Shown: one piece after another, positions 54,428 through 63,118 of the stretch
Layout of the letters: the number at the start of each line of letters is the position of its first letter
Position numbering within the stretch: position 1 is the first letter of the stretch
Assembly: GCA_963708865.1 (NCBI GenBank)
Contig: CAVPUC010000008.1
Coordinates: 558,001 to 622,000, forward strand
Source of the DNA: DAIDKA01 sp963708865
GTDB lineage: Bacteria > Pseudomonadota > Gammaproteobacteria > Steroidobacterales > Steroidobacteraceae
Direction: 5' to 3'
Length of the DNA stretch: 64,000 nucleotides
Notes under the pieces: model-generated
Seen by the model: only the letters and a program-made list of their open reading frames with translations
What the model was told of the DNA's origin: nothing
The model's database searches: none
Position numbers and translations under genes: made by a program

Positions 54428-54900
54428 GCGAATACACCGGCAGCTGTACCTGCCGGGCGGTGCGCTACCGCCTCCTCGACAAGCCGCTGTTCATCCACTG
54501 CTGTCATTGCCGCTGGTGCCAGCGTGAAACGGGTACCGCGTTCGCGCTGAATGCGCTCATCGAGTCCGACCGCGTGGAACTGTTGAGCGGCGCCGTGAAG
54601 ATCATCGACACCCCATCGAACAGCGGCAAAGGCCAGCGGGTATCGCGCTGCCCCACCTGCGAAATCGCGGTGTGGAGCAATTACGGGGGCGGCGGTGATG
54701 CCCTGCGCTTCGTTCGGGTGGGCACGCTGGATGAGCCGGACCGATGGCCACCGCAGGTGCACATCTTCACCGCCTCGAAACAACCCTGGGTGGTGCTTGC
54801 CGCCGGGGTGCCGGCCTTCGCCGAGTACTACCGCGCAGCTGACCTGTGGCCGGCCGACAGCCTCGCCCGACGCGCGGCGGTCATGGGCCGCCCGCGCTAG
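54424..54900 (+). CDS. GFA family (glutathione-dependent formaldehyde-activating) protein
   Basis: A 158-residue zinc protein with family motifs GSCTCRAVRY, HCCHCRWCQRETGTAF and CPTCEIAVWSNY. Founding members condense formaldehyde with glutathione or bind zinc; most, including this one, have no proven activity. ATG 54424 overlaps the YkgJ stop by four bases, so the two are probably expressed together. Confidence 0.85.
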   Translation: MSEYTGSCTCRAVRYRLLDKPLFIHCCHCRWCQRETGTAFALNALIESDRVELLSGAVKIIDTPSNSGKGQRVSRCPTCEIAVWSNYGGGGDALRFVRVGTLDEPDRWPPQVHIFTASKQPWVVLAAGVPAFAEYYRAADLWPADSLARRAAVMGRPR

Positions 54901-54904
54901 CATC

Positions 54905-55475
54905 ATGCCGATGCCCCCCCATCTCCTCGCTGCTCGGTTCACTGTACTGCGTGTCGGAAATAGCGCTGCAGATTTTCCGGCGCGCGAAGGCCGGCGCCGC
55001 ACGTGCCGAGGATCGCGGCTCCCTGCGGGTGCTGTGGCTGCTCATCACGGCGAGCATGGTGCTCGCCTTCCTCTTTGAAGGCAGCCTGCCGCAGGCGCGG
55101 TGGCCGTGGCGCGCGTGGGTCAATATCACAGGCGTCGTCGTGACCCTCGCCGGGTTGGCGATCCGCTGGTATTCGATCATCTACCTCGGGCGCTTCTTTA
55201 CCGTGAATGTCGCCATCGCCACGGACCACGAACTCATCGATACGGGTCCCTATCGACTGGCACGGCATCCCTCGTATACCGGCGCGCTGCTCGCCTTCCT
55301 GGGCCTCGCCATCTGCATGCAGAACTGGGCATCGCTCGCGGTGCTGATGGGCGGCACCACGGCCGCCTTCCTGTATCGCATGCGTATCGAGGAGGCGGCG
55401 CTGACCGGTGCCTTTGGCGGGCGCTACCGGCACTACATGCAGCACACCGCGCGCCTCATCCCGGGTTTGTACTAG
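54905..55475 (+). CDS. Isoprenylcysteine carboxyl methyltransferase (ICMT) family protein (C-tract frameshift)
   Basis: A membrane methyltransferase of the ICMT/phospholipid methyltransferase group, about 189 residues with four to five helices. The C-terminal signature TGPYRLARHPSYTGALL is intact and binds SAM. The ATG at 54905 reads MPMPP and then hits a run of seven C; with six C it continues in frame as ISSLLGSLYCVSEIAL. The protein likely modifies lipids or small molecules since bacteria lack prenylated cysteine substrates. It starts four bases after the GFA gene. Confidence 0.8.
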
Positions 55476-56197
55476 GCGCGCGGCGCCTCGGGCACCATCC
55501 GGCTCACCTGATCCTCGATCCAGGCCTGCGCTTCGGCGTTGATGTCGCGCGGTTCGCGTCCGGTCGCCTTGATCGGTGGGCCGATGACCACGCGCACGGT
55601 GCCCGGTTTTTTCAGCAAGCCGCGACGCGGCCAGAAGTAACCGGCGTTGTGTGCGACGGGAATGACCAGTTTGCCGGTCTGTGAGGCGAGCAAGGCGCCG
55701 CTCACGCCATAACGGCGCGTCTGGCCGGCCGGCATGCGCGTGCCTTCCGGGAACATCACGATCCAGTCCCCCTCCTGGAGGCGCTGGCGGCCCTGCTCGA
55801 TGACCTGGTTGACGGCGTTGTGACCGGCGCCGCGATCAATGGCGATCGCGTGCAGCAGCCGGATCCCCCAGCCGACAAAGGGTATCCACAACAGCTCCCG
55901 TTTCAGCACCCACACCTGCCGCGGAAACACCACGCCGATCGCCAGGGTTTCCCAGGTCGAGGCGTGCTTCCACAGCGCGATGTGGTTGTCCTGGGGAATG
56001 TGTTCCCAGCCCTCGACGGTGTAATCCAGTCGGCACAGCCATTTGAGCGCCGCCAGCAACACCACGGCCCAGACCCGCGCGAGCTGTGCCCGCCGCGGAA
56101 AGGGCACGCACAGTGCCATGCACACGAACACGATCGCGTACAGAAACGTCCAGATGAACAGGAAGAGCGTGAAGACCAGCGAAGCCAGGAGCTGCAT
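55472..56197 (-). CDS. 1-acyl-sn-glycerol-3-phosphate acyltransferase (PlsC family)
   Basis: A 241-residue inner-membrane acyltransferase for phosphatidic acid synthesis or related acyl transfer. There is one N-terminal hydrophobic region (about 1-35), the catalytic histidine motif ALWKHASTWETL in the HX4E variant of the usual HX4D, and the substrate-binding FPEGTRMPAGQ. The ATG at 56197 gives the family length. It converges on the ICMT gene with a four-base overlap. plsC itself may lie elsewhere. Confidence 0.85.
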   Translation of the reverse strand: MQLLASLVFTLFLFIWTFLYAIVFVCMALCVPFPRRAQLARVWAVVLLAALKWLCRLDYTVEGWEHIPQDNHIALWKHASTWETLAIGVVFPRQVWVLKRELLWIPFVGWGIRLLHAIAIDRGAGHNAVNQVIEQGRQRLQEGDWIVMFPEGTRMPAGQTRRYGVSGALLASQTGKLVIPVAHNAGYFWPRRGLLKKPGTVRVVIGPPIKATGREPRDINAEAQAWIEDQVSRMVPEAPRA

Positions 56198-56440
56198 GGG
56201 GGGCGAAGTATAGCGATGCCACAACGGTGTGCTGCAACCTAATGATTCTCTGGACATTGCACCGTCGTGCGGCGCCCCGTTCGCACCGAAATCAAGCATT
56301 TTGCTGCTTTGCGACTCCGGAGCCCGAATTAACGGCGCCAGGACGCCCTGTTCCGGAGCGTAAGCTTTTCAATTCGCCCTATTATAGTGCACACTTTGTG
56401 TGACCGAGTTCTAACTTGTTGATTCCAGTGTGCCTCATGT

Positions 56441-56456
56441 TGGCACAAGGGCTGCA
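56441..56456 (+). promoter_or_regulatory. Sigma-54 promoter of glnA
   Basis: TGGCACAAGGGCTGCA matches TGGCACN5YTGCA, with GG and GC elements spaced as -24 and -12. It lies 50 bases before the glnA ATG and fits NtrC activation under nitrogen limitation by the glnLG products encoded downstream. A possible sigma-70 TATTAT/TATAGT is further upstream near 56391. Confidence 0.8.
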
Positions 56457-56505
56457 ATGACTTGCCGCTCGATGCGCATCGGGCAACCCCATTTTCGGAG
56501 GCGAT

Positions 56506-57918
56506 ATGACGACACCGACTGATGTACTGAAGCTAATAAAAGAGAAGGAGGTCAAGTACGCGGATCTCCGGTTCACGGACACCCGAGGCAAGGAGCAGCA
56601 CGTCTCCATTCCGGCGCGCCTGGTCGATGCCGATCTGTTCACGGACGGGAAGATGTTCGATGGGTCGTCGATCGCCGGCTGGAAGGGCATCAATGAGTCC
56701 GACATGATCCTGATGCCGGATGCGACCACCGCAATCATCGATCCGTTCTTCGAAGATGCCACCATCAACATCCGCTGCGATGTCATCGAGCCGGCCACCA
56801 TGCAGGGGTACGAGCGTGATCCGCGTTCGACCGCGCGACGCGCCGAGGCGTACCTGAAGTCCACCGGCATCGCCGACGGTGCACTGTTCGGGCCAGAGAA
56901 CGAATTCTTCATTTTCGACAGCGTCCGCAGCGGCTCGAGCCTCAACGGGTGCTTCTATGAGATCGACTCCCAGCAGGGTGCCTGGAACTCCGGCAAGGAT
57001 TACGCGGAAGGCAACAAGGGACATCGCCCGACCATCAAGGGCGGCTACTTTCCGGTGCCGCCGATCGATGCTTTCCAGGACATCCGCTCGGCGATGTGCG
57101 ATGCCCTCGAAGAGATGGGCATGGTGGTCGAAGTGCATCACCACGAAGTCGCGACCGGCGGCCAGTGCGAAATCGGTGTCGGCCCGGGCGGCCTGGTGGG
57201 CAAGGCCGACCAGGTGCAGATCCTCAAGTACGCCGTATTGAACGTGGCCCACAGCTACGGCAAGACCGCGACTTTCATGCCCAAACCCCTGGTCGGCGAC
57301 AACGGCAGCGGCATGCACGTGCATCAGTCCTTGCAGAAGGACGGCAAGGCGCTGTTCGCCGGCGACAAGTACGGCGGCCTGTCGGAGCTTGCCCTGTTCT
57401 ACATCGGCGGCATCATCAAGCACGCCAAGGCGATCAATGCCATCACCAACGCCTCCACCAACAGCTACAAGCGCCTGGTGCCCGGATTCGAGGCCCCGGT
57501 GATGCTGGCGTACTCGGCCCGCAATCGCTCCGCCTCGATCCGTATTCCCTGGGTGTCGAACCCCAAGGCGCGTCGCATCGAAGTGCGCTTCCCGGATTCG
57601 ACGGCAAACCCGTACTTCGCGTTCGCGGCCATGATGATGGCCGGCTTGGACGGCATCCAGAACAAGATCCATCCCGGCGATCCGGCCGACAAGGATCTGT
57701 ACGACCTGGAACCCGAGGAGGCCGCGCACATCCCGACCGTGTGCCATTCGCTGGACATGGCGCTGGAGCATCTCGACAAGGACCGCGAGTTCCTGACCCG
57801 CGGCGGGGTGTTCACGAACGATCTGCTCGATGCCTATATCGCCCTGAAGATGCAGGAAGTGACCCGGCTGCGCATGTCCACGCATCCGGTCGAATTGGAG
57901 CTGTACTACAGCTGTTGA
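56506..57918 (+). CDS. glnA: Glutamine synthetase type I
   Basis: ATP-dependent ammonia assimilation enzyme, 470 residues. Motifs: FDGSSIAGWKGINESDM near the N-terminus, GPENEFFIF for metal binding, NGSGMHVHQS, and NRSASIRIPW for substrate. The adenylylation site is at the conserved tyrosine of the KDLYDLEPEE segment, so activity is likely controlled by GlnE. GGAGG lies four bases before the ATG. The promoter is of sigma-54 type, and a GC-rich hairpin follows. Confidence 0.97.
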   Translation: MTTPTDVLKLIKEKEVKYADLRFTDTRGKEQHVSIPARLVDADLFTDGKMFDGSSIAGWKGINESDMILMPDATTAIIDPFFEDATINIRCDVIEPATMQGYERDPRSTARRAEAYLKSTGIADGALFGPENEFFIFDSVRSGSSLNGCFYEIDSQQGAWNSGKDYAEGNKGHRPTIKGGYFPVPPIDAFQDIRSAMCDALEEMGMVVEVHHHEVATGGQCEIGVGPGGLVGKADQVQILKYAVLNVAHSYGKTATFMPKPLVGDNGSGMHVHQSLQKDGKALFAGDKYGGLSELALFYIGGIIKHAKAINAITNASTNSYKRLVPGFEAPVMLAYSARNRSASIRIPWVSNPKARRIEVRFPDSTANPYFAFAAMMMAGLDGIQNKIHPGDPADKDLYDLEPEEAAHIPTVCHSLDMALEHLDKDREFLTRGGVFTNDLLDAYIALKMQEVTRLRMSTHPVELELYYSC

Positions 57919-57966
57919 TGACGGTGGCAGTCTTCGATAATGCACCCTCGAACAGTAACAACCCGA

Positions 57967-57989
57967 CCCTCCCGCTGATCGCGGGAGGG
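57967..57989 (+). terminator. GC-rich hairpin after glnA
   Basis: CCCTCCCGC (57967-57975) pairs with GCGGGAGGG (57981-57989) across TGATC. No T-tract follows, so it may attenuate or stabilise the mRNA rather than act as a full terminator. Confidence 0.5.
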
Positions 57990-58044
57990 CACGGTTGCCG
58001 GCTACTTTTGTCCTCCAGCCCCGTCGGGGCTATGCTCTGGGTGT

Positions 58045-58632
58045 ATGCGAGGACTGCCAATACTGTTGCTGCTGATTATGTCTGCCAGCGCCTCATCCGC
58101 CACGGTCTACAAGTGGGTGGACGACAATGGCGTCACGCACTTCAGCGATCAGCCCAACCCCAAGGCGCAGAAGCTGGAAATTACCGGTGCGCAGACCTAC
58201 GAGTCGCAGGCGGCGACGGTCGAGCCACCGCCGCGTGCTGCGGCGGCGGCCACCGGCGCGGCGCCGGTGTGCGTGATCGACAGTCCGGGTGCCGGACAGG
58301 TTTTCCTGGATACATTTTCCATAACCGGGCACGTGACGCTCAGTCCAGCCGGCAACGACGGCGGCCGGGCCACGCTGCGCATGGACGGTACGGATGTCAC
58401 CGGCCTGCTGGGGTCCAGCGGCAGTTTCACGCTCAGCCAGGTGGATCGCGGCGAGCACACCCTGACGCTGCAGGTGAGCGATGCGCGCGGCAGCGTCGTG
58501 TGCCAGGCCGCACCGGTGACCTTTTCCATCCGCCAGCGCTCGGCCACCACCGGTGCCGCCGGTTCGACGGTGCCGACGGCCCCCGCCGCTCCCAGTGCGC
58601 CGCGGGCGCCCGGAGTAGGCCAGCCCCATTGA
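58045..58632 (+). CDS. DUF4124 domain-containing exported protein
   Basis: A 195-residue protein with a signal peptide (MRGLPILLLLIMSASASSA) and a short DUF4124 module VYKWVDDNGVTHFSDQPNP, followed by an Ala-rich linker and an immunoglobulin-like domain (about 75-165) that resembles domains in cell-wall-active proteins. The Pro/Ala-rich tail is disordered. It sits between glnA and glnL, a placement seen in several gammaproteobacteria. Role unknown. Confidence 0.75.
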   Translation: MRGLPILLLLIMSASASSATVYKWVDDNGVTHFSDQPNPKAQKLEITGAQTYESQAATVEPPPRAAAAATGAAPVCVIDSPGAGQVFLDTFSITGHVTLSPAGNDGGRATLRMDGTDVTGLLGSSGSFTLSQVDRGEHTLTLQVSDARGSVVCQAAPVTFSIRQRSATTGAAGSTVPTAPAAPSAPRAPGVGQPH

Positions 58633-58674
58633 CGGGCCGGCCCGACCAGGCGCGCTCTGGCCGCGGAGTGCGCC

Positions 58675-59769
58675 GTGCCTTTTGAGCAAACCCTGACGTC
58701 GCCGCTGTCGCATTTTGATTCCGCGGATCTGCTGAATGCGCTGTCCACCGGCATCATTTTGCTGGACGCACAGCTGTGCCCGATCTACGCCAACATGGCC
58801 GCACAGGATCTGCTGGCCATCAGTCTCAACCAAAGCCGCGGTCGACCCTTCGGCGACCACTTGCTGGAAGCCAATGGGCTGATCCCGATCCTGCGCCGCT
58901 CCATCGAGACGGGCGAAGCGTTCGCGGATCGCGAACTGGTCCTGAACCTGAAGAACTCGCCGCGCGAACCGCGTGTCGTGGATCTGACCATCACACCGCT
59001 CCAGGGCGAGGTCACCGGCACCCATCTGCTGCTGGAGCTCACGGACACGACGGCGCGGCAGCGCATCTCCCGCGAGAACGACATGCTGGTGCGGCTGGAC
59101 AGCAGCCGCATGATGCTTCGCCAGCTCGCGCACGAGATCAAAAACCCGCTGGGTGGGTTGCGCGGGGCGGCGCAGCTGCTGGAGCGCGAGCTTCCCAATG
59201 AGAGCCTCAAGGAATACACCACCGTCATCATTACCGAGGCGGATCGCTTAAGCGCGCTGGTCGCCTCGATGACGGGACCGAATCGACCGATGCAGAAGAC
59301 CCAGCTCAACATCCACGAGCTGTGCGAGCACGTCTATCACCTGCTGCGCGGCGAGGCGCCGGCCGGGGTGGCGATCGAGCGCGACTATGACCCGAGCCTG
59401 CCCAGCGCCAGCTTCGATCGCAATCAGCTCATCCAGGCGCTGTTGAATGTGGCGCGCAATGCGATGCAGGCGGTCGGCGACCACGGTCATATCACCTTCC
59501 GCACCCGCGCCTTCTCGAACATCAGCATCGCGGGCCGACGGCATCGCCTCGCAGCGGGCGTGCAGATCGAGGATGATGGTCCGGGGGTGCCGGCGGCGCT
59601 GCGCGCCAGTATTTTCTATCCGTTGGTGACCGGCAGATCCACCGGTACCGGACTCGGACTTGCGGTGGCCCAGGACCTGGTGACAAGGCACGGAGGCCTT
59701 ATCGAATTTGAGAGTGAACCCGGCCGAACTGTGTTCAAGCTGATGTTGCCTCTTGAGGAAGTGTTATGA
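58675..59769 (+). CDS. glnL: Nitrogen regulation sensor kinase GlnL/NtrB
   Basis: Cytoplasmic histidine kinase that, controlled by PII, phosphorylates NtrC. The 364 residues have an N-terminal PAS domain (about 15-120), the phosphoacceptor His in LAHEIKNPLGGLRGAAQLL, and the ATP-binding N, G1 and G2 boxes (LNVARNAMQAV, EDDGPGVP, GLGLAVAQDLV). GTG 58675 is the start and the stop overlaps the glnG ATG by four bases. Confidence 0.95.
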   Translation: MPFEQTLTSPLSHFDSADLLNALSTGIILLDAQLCPIYANMAAQDLLAISLNQSRGRPFGDHLLEANGLIPILRRSIETGEAFADRELVLNLKNSPREPRVVDLTITPLQGEVTGTHLLLELTDTTARQRISRENDMLVRLDSSRMMLRQLAHEIKNPLGGLRGAAQLLERELPNESLKEYTTVIITEADRLSALVASMTGPNRPMQKTQLNIHELCEHVYHLLRGEAPAGVAIERDYDPSLPSASFDRNQLIQALLNVARNAMQAVGDHGHITFRTRAFSNISIAGRRHRLAAGVQIEDDGPGVPAALRASIFYPLVTGRSTGTGLGLAVAQDLVTRHGGLIEFESEPGRTVFKLMLPLEEVL

Positions 59770-61169
59770 GTACATTGAGTCTTCGTGTCTGGCTGGTGGA
59801 TGACGACGCATCGATACGCTGGGTACTCGAACGCGCCTTGCGTAACGGCGGCATGTTGCCCAGGACCTTTGATTCGGCGGAGCCGGCCCTTACGGCACTG
59901 CGTGCGGATGCGCCGGATGTCCTGATCACCGACATACGCATGTCCGGCCAGTCGGGGCTCGAGCTGCTCAAGCGCATCCGCGAGACGCGGCCGACGCTGC
60001 CGGTCATCGTGATGACGGCGTATGCGGATCTGGGCAATGCGGTGTCGGCTTATGAAAGCGGCGCCTTCGAGTACCTGCCCAAGCCCTTCGACATCGATCA
60101 GGCGGTTGATCTGGTGCGGCGCGCAGCGCGCACGGCCACGCCCACTAGCGGGGATGGTGGCAGTCCGCCGCCGATTCCGGAACTGCTAGGTCGCGCCGCG
60201 GCAATGCAGCAGGTGTTCCGCGCCATCGGCCGGCTGTCCCGCTCCAGCGTCACGGTGCTGATCACCGGTGAGTCGGGAACCGGCAAGGAGCTGGTGGCGC
60301 GCGCCCTGCATGAGCACTCGCCGCGGGCCGCGAAGCCGTTCATCGCCCTGAACACCTCGGCCATTCCGAGTGAACTGTTGGAGTCCGAACTCTTCGGCCA
60401 TGAAAAGGGCGCCTTCACCGGTGCCGACAGCCTGCGCCGCGGCCGCTTCGAACAGGCGGACGGCGGCACGCTGTTCCTGGATGAGATCGGTGACATGTCC
60501 ACTCCACTGCAGACGCGGCTGCTGCGCGTGCTGGCGGAAGGGGAGTTCTATCGGGTCGGCGGCCAGACGCCGATCCGCGTCGATGTGCGCGTCATCGCGG
60601 CGACCCATCAGAACCTGCAGGATCGGGTGCAGCGCGGCGTGTTCCGCGAAGATCTCTATCACCGCCTGAATGTCATCCGCATTGAACTGCCACCGCTGCG
60701 GGCGCGCTCGGAAGACATTCCGGAGCTGCTCGACCATTACCTGCACGTGGCGGCCATGGAACTGGGAGTCGATCCCAAGGCATTGGCCGCCGATGCGAAG
60801 GAGAAGCTCGCCGCTCACACCTGGCCCGGCAATGTCCGCGAACTCGTCAACCTGTGTCGCAGGCTTACGGTACTGGCGCCGGGCTCCGAGATCCGCATCG
60901 AGGATCTGCCGCTCGAACTCGCTGCGGACGCCGAGACCTCCGGAGAGGTGGACTGGGCCAAGGCGCTCGCTACCTGGGCGGATCGCCAGGCGATGATCGG
61001 CAAACGCCCGCTGCTCACCGATGCGCAGCCGGAATTTGAGCGGGTGCTGATCCGTGCCGCACTCAAGCGCACACAGGGCCATCGCCAGGATGCGGCCAAA
61101 CTCCTTGGCTGGGGGCGCAATACCCTCACCCGCAAGCTCAAGGAATTGGGGATGAATACGGCCGATTAG
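59766..61169 (+). CDS. glnG: Nitrogen regulation response regulator GlnG/NtrC
   Basis: Sigma-54-dependent transcription activator. Receiver domain residues 1-120 with phosphorylatable Asp in PDVLITDIRMSG, AAA+ domain with GESGTGKELVA (Walker A), GAFTGA for sigma-54 contact and GGTLFLDEIGDM (Walker B), and a C-terminal Fis-type helix-turn-helix (KLLGWGRNTLTRKLKEL). 467 residues. Predicted to act at the glnA sigma-54 promoter 3 kb upstream. Confidence 0.96.
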   Translation: MSTLSLRVWLVDDDASIRWVLERALRNGGMLPRTFDSAEPALTALRADAPDVLITDIRMSGQSGLELLKRIRETRPTLPVIVMTAYADLGNAVSAYESGAFEYLPKPFDIDQAVDLVRRAARTATPTSGDGGSPPPIPELLGRAAAMQQVFRAIGRLSRSSVTVLITGESGTGKELVARALHEHSPRAAKPFIALNTSAIPSELLESELFGHEKGAFTGADSLRRGRFEQADGGTLFLDEIGDMSTPLQTRLLRVLAEGEFYRVGGQTPIRVDVRVIAATHQNLQDRVQRGVFREDLYHRLNVIRIELPPLRARSEDIPELLDHYLHVAAMELGVDPKALAADAKEKLAAHTWPGNVRELVNLCRRLTVLAPGSEIRIEDLPLELAADAETSGEVDWAKALATWADRQAMIGKRPLLTDAQPEFERVLIRAALKRTQGHRQDAAKLLGWGRNTLTRKLKELGMNTAD

Positions 61170-61198
61170 TCCCGTTTCCGTGAGAAAATCCGGGCGCT

Positions 61199-62320
61199 AT
61201 GTCGAACCTGGGTCAACTCTGGAACCGCGTCCTGCTGTGGAATAGCGTCGGCGCCTGGATGATCGCGCTGGGTGTGTTCCTGGCAGTGTCCGCAAGCTTG
61301 CTGGCCTTGCGGCAGGTGTTCCGCTCCCGCCGCCGCAAGTGGCGCGAGTCGGGTCGGCCGCTGCCGGTGCCGCTGGACCTGACCTCGCAGCTCATCGAGA
61401 AGACCACCGGCTTGTTCATCTGGGGCGTCGCGCTGTACAGCGCCCTTGAGCAGCTGGATTTTCCGCCGACCATCCACCTGGCGCACCGCATCGACCACGG
61501 CGTCGATGTGCTCATCACGCTGGTGTTCTGGTATCAGGCCGCACGCTGGGCCACGGCAACGCTGCGCTATTCCATCGATCAGCGGCGCCGCAGCGCGCAG
61601 GGTCACGATGCCGCGCTGACCGGCTCGATGGAGATCATCCTGTTCGTGGCCGGCGCGCTCATCTGGTCGCTCGCCTTGTTGCTGGCGCTCGACAATCTCG
61701 GTATCGCCATCAGGCCCTTGCTCGCGGGGCTCGGCATCGGCGGTATTGCGGTGGCCCTGGCGGTGCAGGCGGTGCTCGGGGATCTGCTGGCATCGATGTC
61801 GATCGCCATGGACAAGCCGTTCGTGATCGGCGATCTGCTGTCGCTGGACACCATCACCGGCACGGTGGAATACATCGGGGTCAAGAGCACCCGGATCCGC
61901 AGCATCACCGGCGAGCAGATCGTGGTCTCAAACTCCGACATCACCAAATCCCGCATCCGCAATTTCGGACGCATGAGCGAGCGGCGGGTGTCGTTCGAGA
62001 TTCCGGTGATCCATGACACGCCCGTGGCGACGCTGCGCGCGTTGCCGGATGCCATCCGCTCGGTCATCGAGGCCTCACCGCGCGCCCGCTTTCTGCGCTG
62101 CAGCCTGTTGACGCTCACCGAGACCGCGCTGCGTTACGAGGTGGTGTACTTCGTGCGCGCCCCGGAGCAGTCGGTCTACGCCGAAGTGCAGCACGGCATC
62201 ATGATTGCGCTGCTGGCGACGTTCCGGGAGATGGGCGTGCAGTTCCCGACGCCGGGGCTGGTCCCGATGCCGACCAAGGCGCCCTTGCCGCCGCCGACGG
62301 ACCCCGCGCCCCGTCGCTGA
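61199..62320 (+). CDS. MscS family mechanosensitive ion channel
   Basis: A 373-residue inner-membrane protein. Four hydrophobic helices precede the pore-lining segment GLGIGGIAVALAVQ and the MscS beta domain (KPFVIGDLLSLDTITGTVEY, then GEQIVVSNSDITKSRIRNFG). Opens under membrane tension to release solutes. It begins 29 bases after glnG but probably has its own role in osmotic protection. Confidence 0.85.
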   Translation: MSNLGQLWNRVLLWNSVGAWMIALGVFLAVSASLLALRQVFRSRRRKWRESGRPLPVPLDLTSQLIEKTTGLFIWGVALYSALEQLDFPPTIHLAHRIDHGVDVLITLVFWYQAARWATATLRYSIDQRRRSAQGHDAALTGSMEIILFVAGALIWSLALLLALDNLGIAIRPLLAGLGIGGIAVALAVQAVLGDLLASMSIAMDKPFVIGDLLSLDTITGTVEYIGVKSTRIRSITGEQIVVSNSDITKSRIRNFGRMSERRVSFEIPVIHDTPVATLRALPDAIRSVIEASPRARFLRCSLLTLTETALRYEVVYFVRAPEQSVYAEVQHGIMIALLATFREMGVQFPTPGLVPMPTKAPLPPPTDPAPRR

Positions 62321-62339
62321 ACAGGCCCCGTCAGGGCAT

Positions 62340-62355
62340 GTAAAGCATGCTTTAC
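62340..62355. promoter_or_regulatory. Operator site 1 of the membrane-protein/XRE module
   Basis: GTAAAGCATGCTTTAC is a perfect 16-base palindrome. It shares both arms (GTAAAGC-N2-GCTTTAC) with the site 38 bases downstream and covers the likely -35 TTTACT (62351-62356). Confidence 0.75.
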
Positions 62356-62379
62356 TTTGCCGCCGATGAGCGCTAGAGT
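62351..62379 (+). promoter_or_regulatory. Candidate promoter of the membrane-protein/XRE module
   Basis: TTTACT (62351-62356) and TAGAGT (62374-62379) are separated by exactly 17 bases. Each hexamer overlaps one of the two operators, an arrangement that suggests autorepression by the XRE protein. Confidence 0.5.
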
Positions 62380-62393
62380 AAAGCAAGCTTTAC
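62378..62393. promoter_or_regulatory. Operator site 2 of the membrane-protein/XRE module
   Basis: GTAAAGCAAGCTTTAC has the same arms as site 1 with central AA in place of AT. The 38-base spacing puts the two sites on roughly similar helix faces. It overlaps the end of the candidate -10 and lies 13 bases before the first gene. Confidence 0.75.
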
Positions 62394-62405
62394 ACGCAGG
62401 TCGTC

Positions 62406-62855
62406 ATGAACATCACCTCGCACGGGTCGCTCGGCAAGATCGATGAGGCCGTGCTCGCCCGCGTCGGCAAGATGCAGGGGTTCTACAGCTGGCCGACCAC
62501 CATGATTCTCCTCAGCTACTGGACGTTCCTGGTGGGCTTGGGCGTCGCCGCGGTGGTCGCCCGGTTCTTCATGCCGGGCAGCGTTCGCGAAGTGGTGGTG
62601 ATCACGCTGCCGCTGGTCACCCTGCTGCTGCATGTCGGCACGACCTACCTGGTGTACCGCGCCTGCGATGAATACCTGCGCCTGCGCATCCTCAGATGTG
62701 CGACCGCCGCCGCCGTGGTGCTTGCGTTCGCCGCCGTGGCGGACTTCTGCCTCGAGCGGCTCGGCCATCCCTACCTGTCGATGAGCGTCCTGAATCTTTG
62801 CGGCTGGTCGCTGTTCATCGTCCTGATGCTGTGGGTCCGCCACCGCGCCCGATGA
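62406..62855 (+). CDS. Four-helix hypothetical membrane protein
   Basis: A 149-residue protein with four predicted membrane helices (about 30-50, 60-78, 93-112 and 122-143). No known catalytic motif is seen. Its stop overlaps the XRE gene by four bases and the pair share a promoter with two operators. Many bacteria carry similar small membrane-protein/XRE pairs; whether the membrane protein senses, transports or is simply regulated is not known. Confidence 0.6.
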   Translation: MNITSHGSLGKIDEAVLARVGKMQGFYSWPTTMILLSYWTFLVGLGVAAVVARFFMPGSVREVVVITLPLVTLLLHVGTTYLVYRACDEYLRLRILRCATAAAVVLAFAAVADFCLERLGHPYLSMSVLNLCGWSLFIVLMLWVRHRAR

Positions 62856-63082
62856 ACAACATTCTTCCCGCACTGCGCGCGCAGCAGGGCTGGACCCAGG
62901 GCGATCTGGCCTCGAAGCTTGCGGTCTCGCGCCAGACCATCAATGCCGTGGAGACCGGGCGCTACGAGCCCAGCCTGTCGCTGGCCTTCGCCATCGCGGC
63001 CCTGTTCGCCCTGCCGATCGAGCAGATCTTTCAAGGTCACCGCTCGCCACGGAAGTTCACGGGCGAGACGAAGGCGACCTAA
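62852..63082 (+). CDS. XRE family small transcriptional regulator
   Basis: A 76-residue protein made almost entirely of an HTH_XRE domain: LRAQQGWTQGDLASKLAVSR followed by QTINAVETGRYEPSLSLAFA. Such short regulators usually autoregulate. ATG 62852 overlaps the membrane-protein stop. The GTAAAGC-N2-GCTTTAC repeats upstream of the operon are its probable binding sites. Confidence 0.85.
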   Translation: MNNILPALRAQQGWTQGDLASKLAVSRQTINAVETGRYEPSLSLAFAIAALFALPIEQIFQGHRSPRKFTGETKAT

Positions 63083-63118
63083 GGCGAAACTATTGTTTCT
63101 GCAGTGAATCAACACGCG

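Noticed and set aside
56390..56420. NtrC binding site in front of glnA
   Set aside because: The sequence around AGTGCACACTTTGTG has the right bases in part, but the spacing between GCAC and GTGC halves does not fit the consensus.
56533..57945. Long open frame on the minus strand opposite glnA
   Set aside because: It mirrors the codon pattern of glnA exactly and has no ribosome binding site or recognisable motif.
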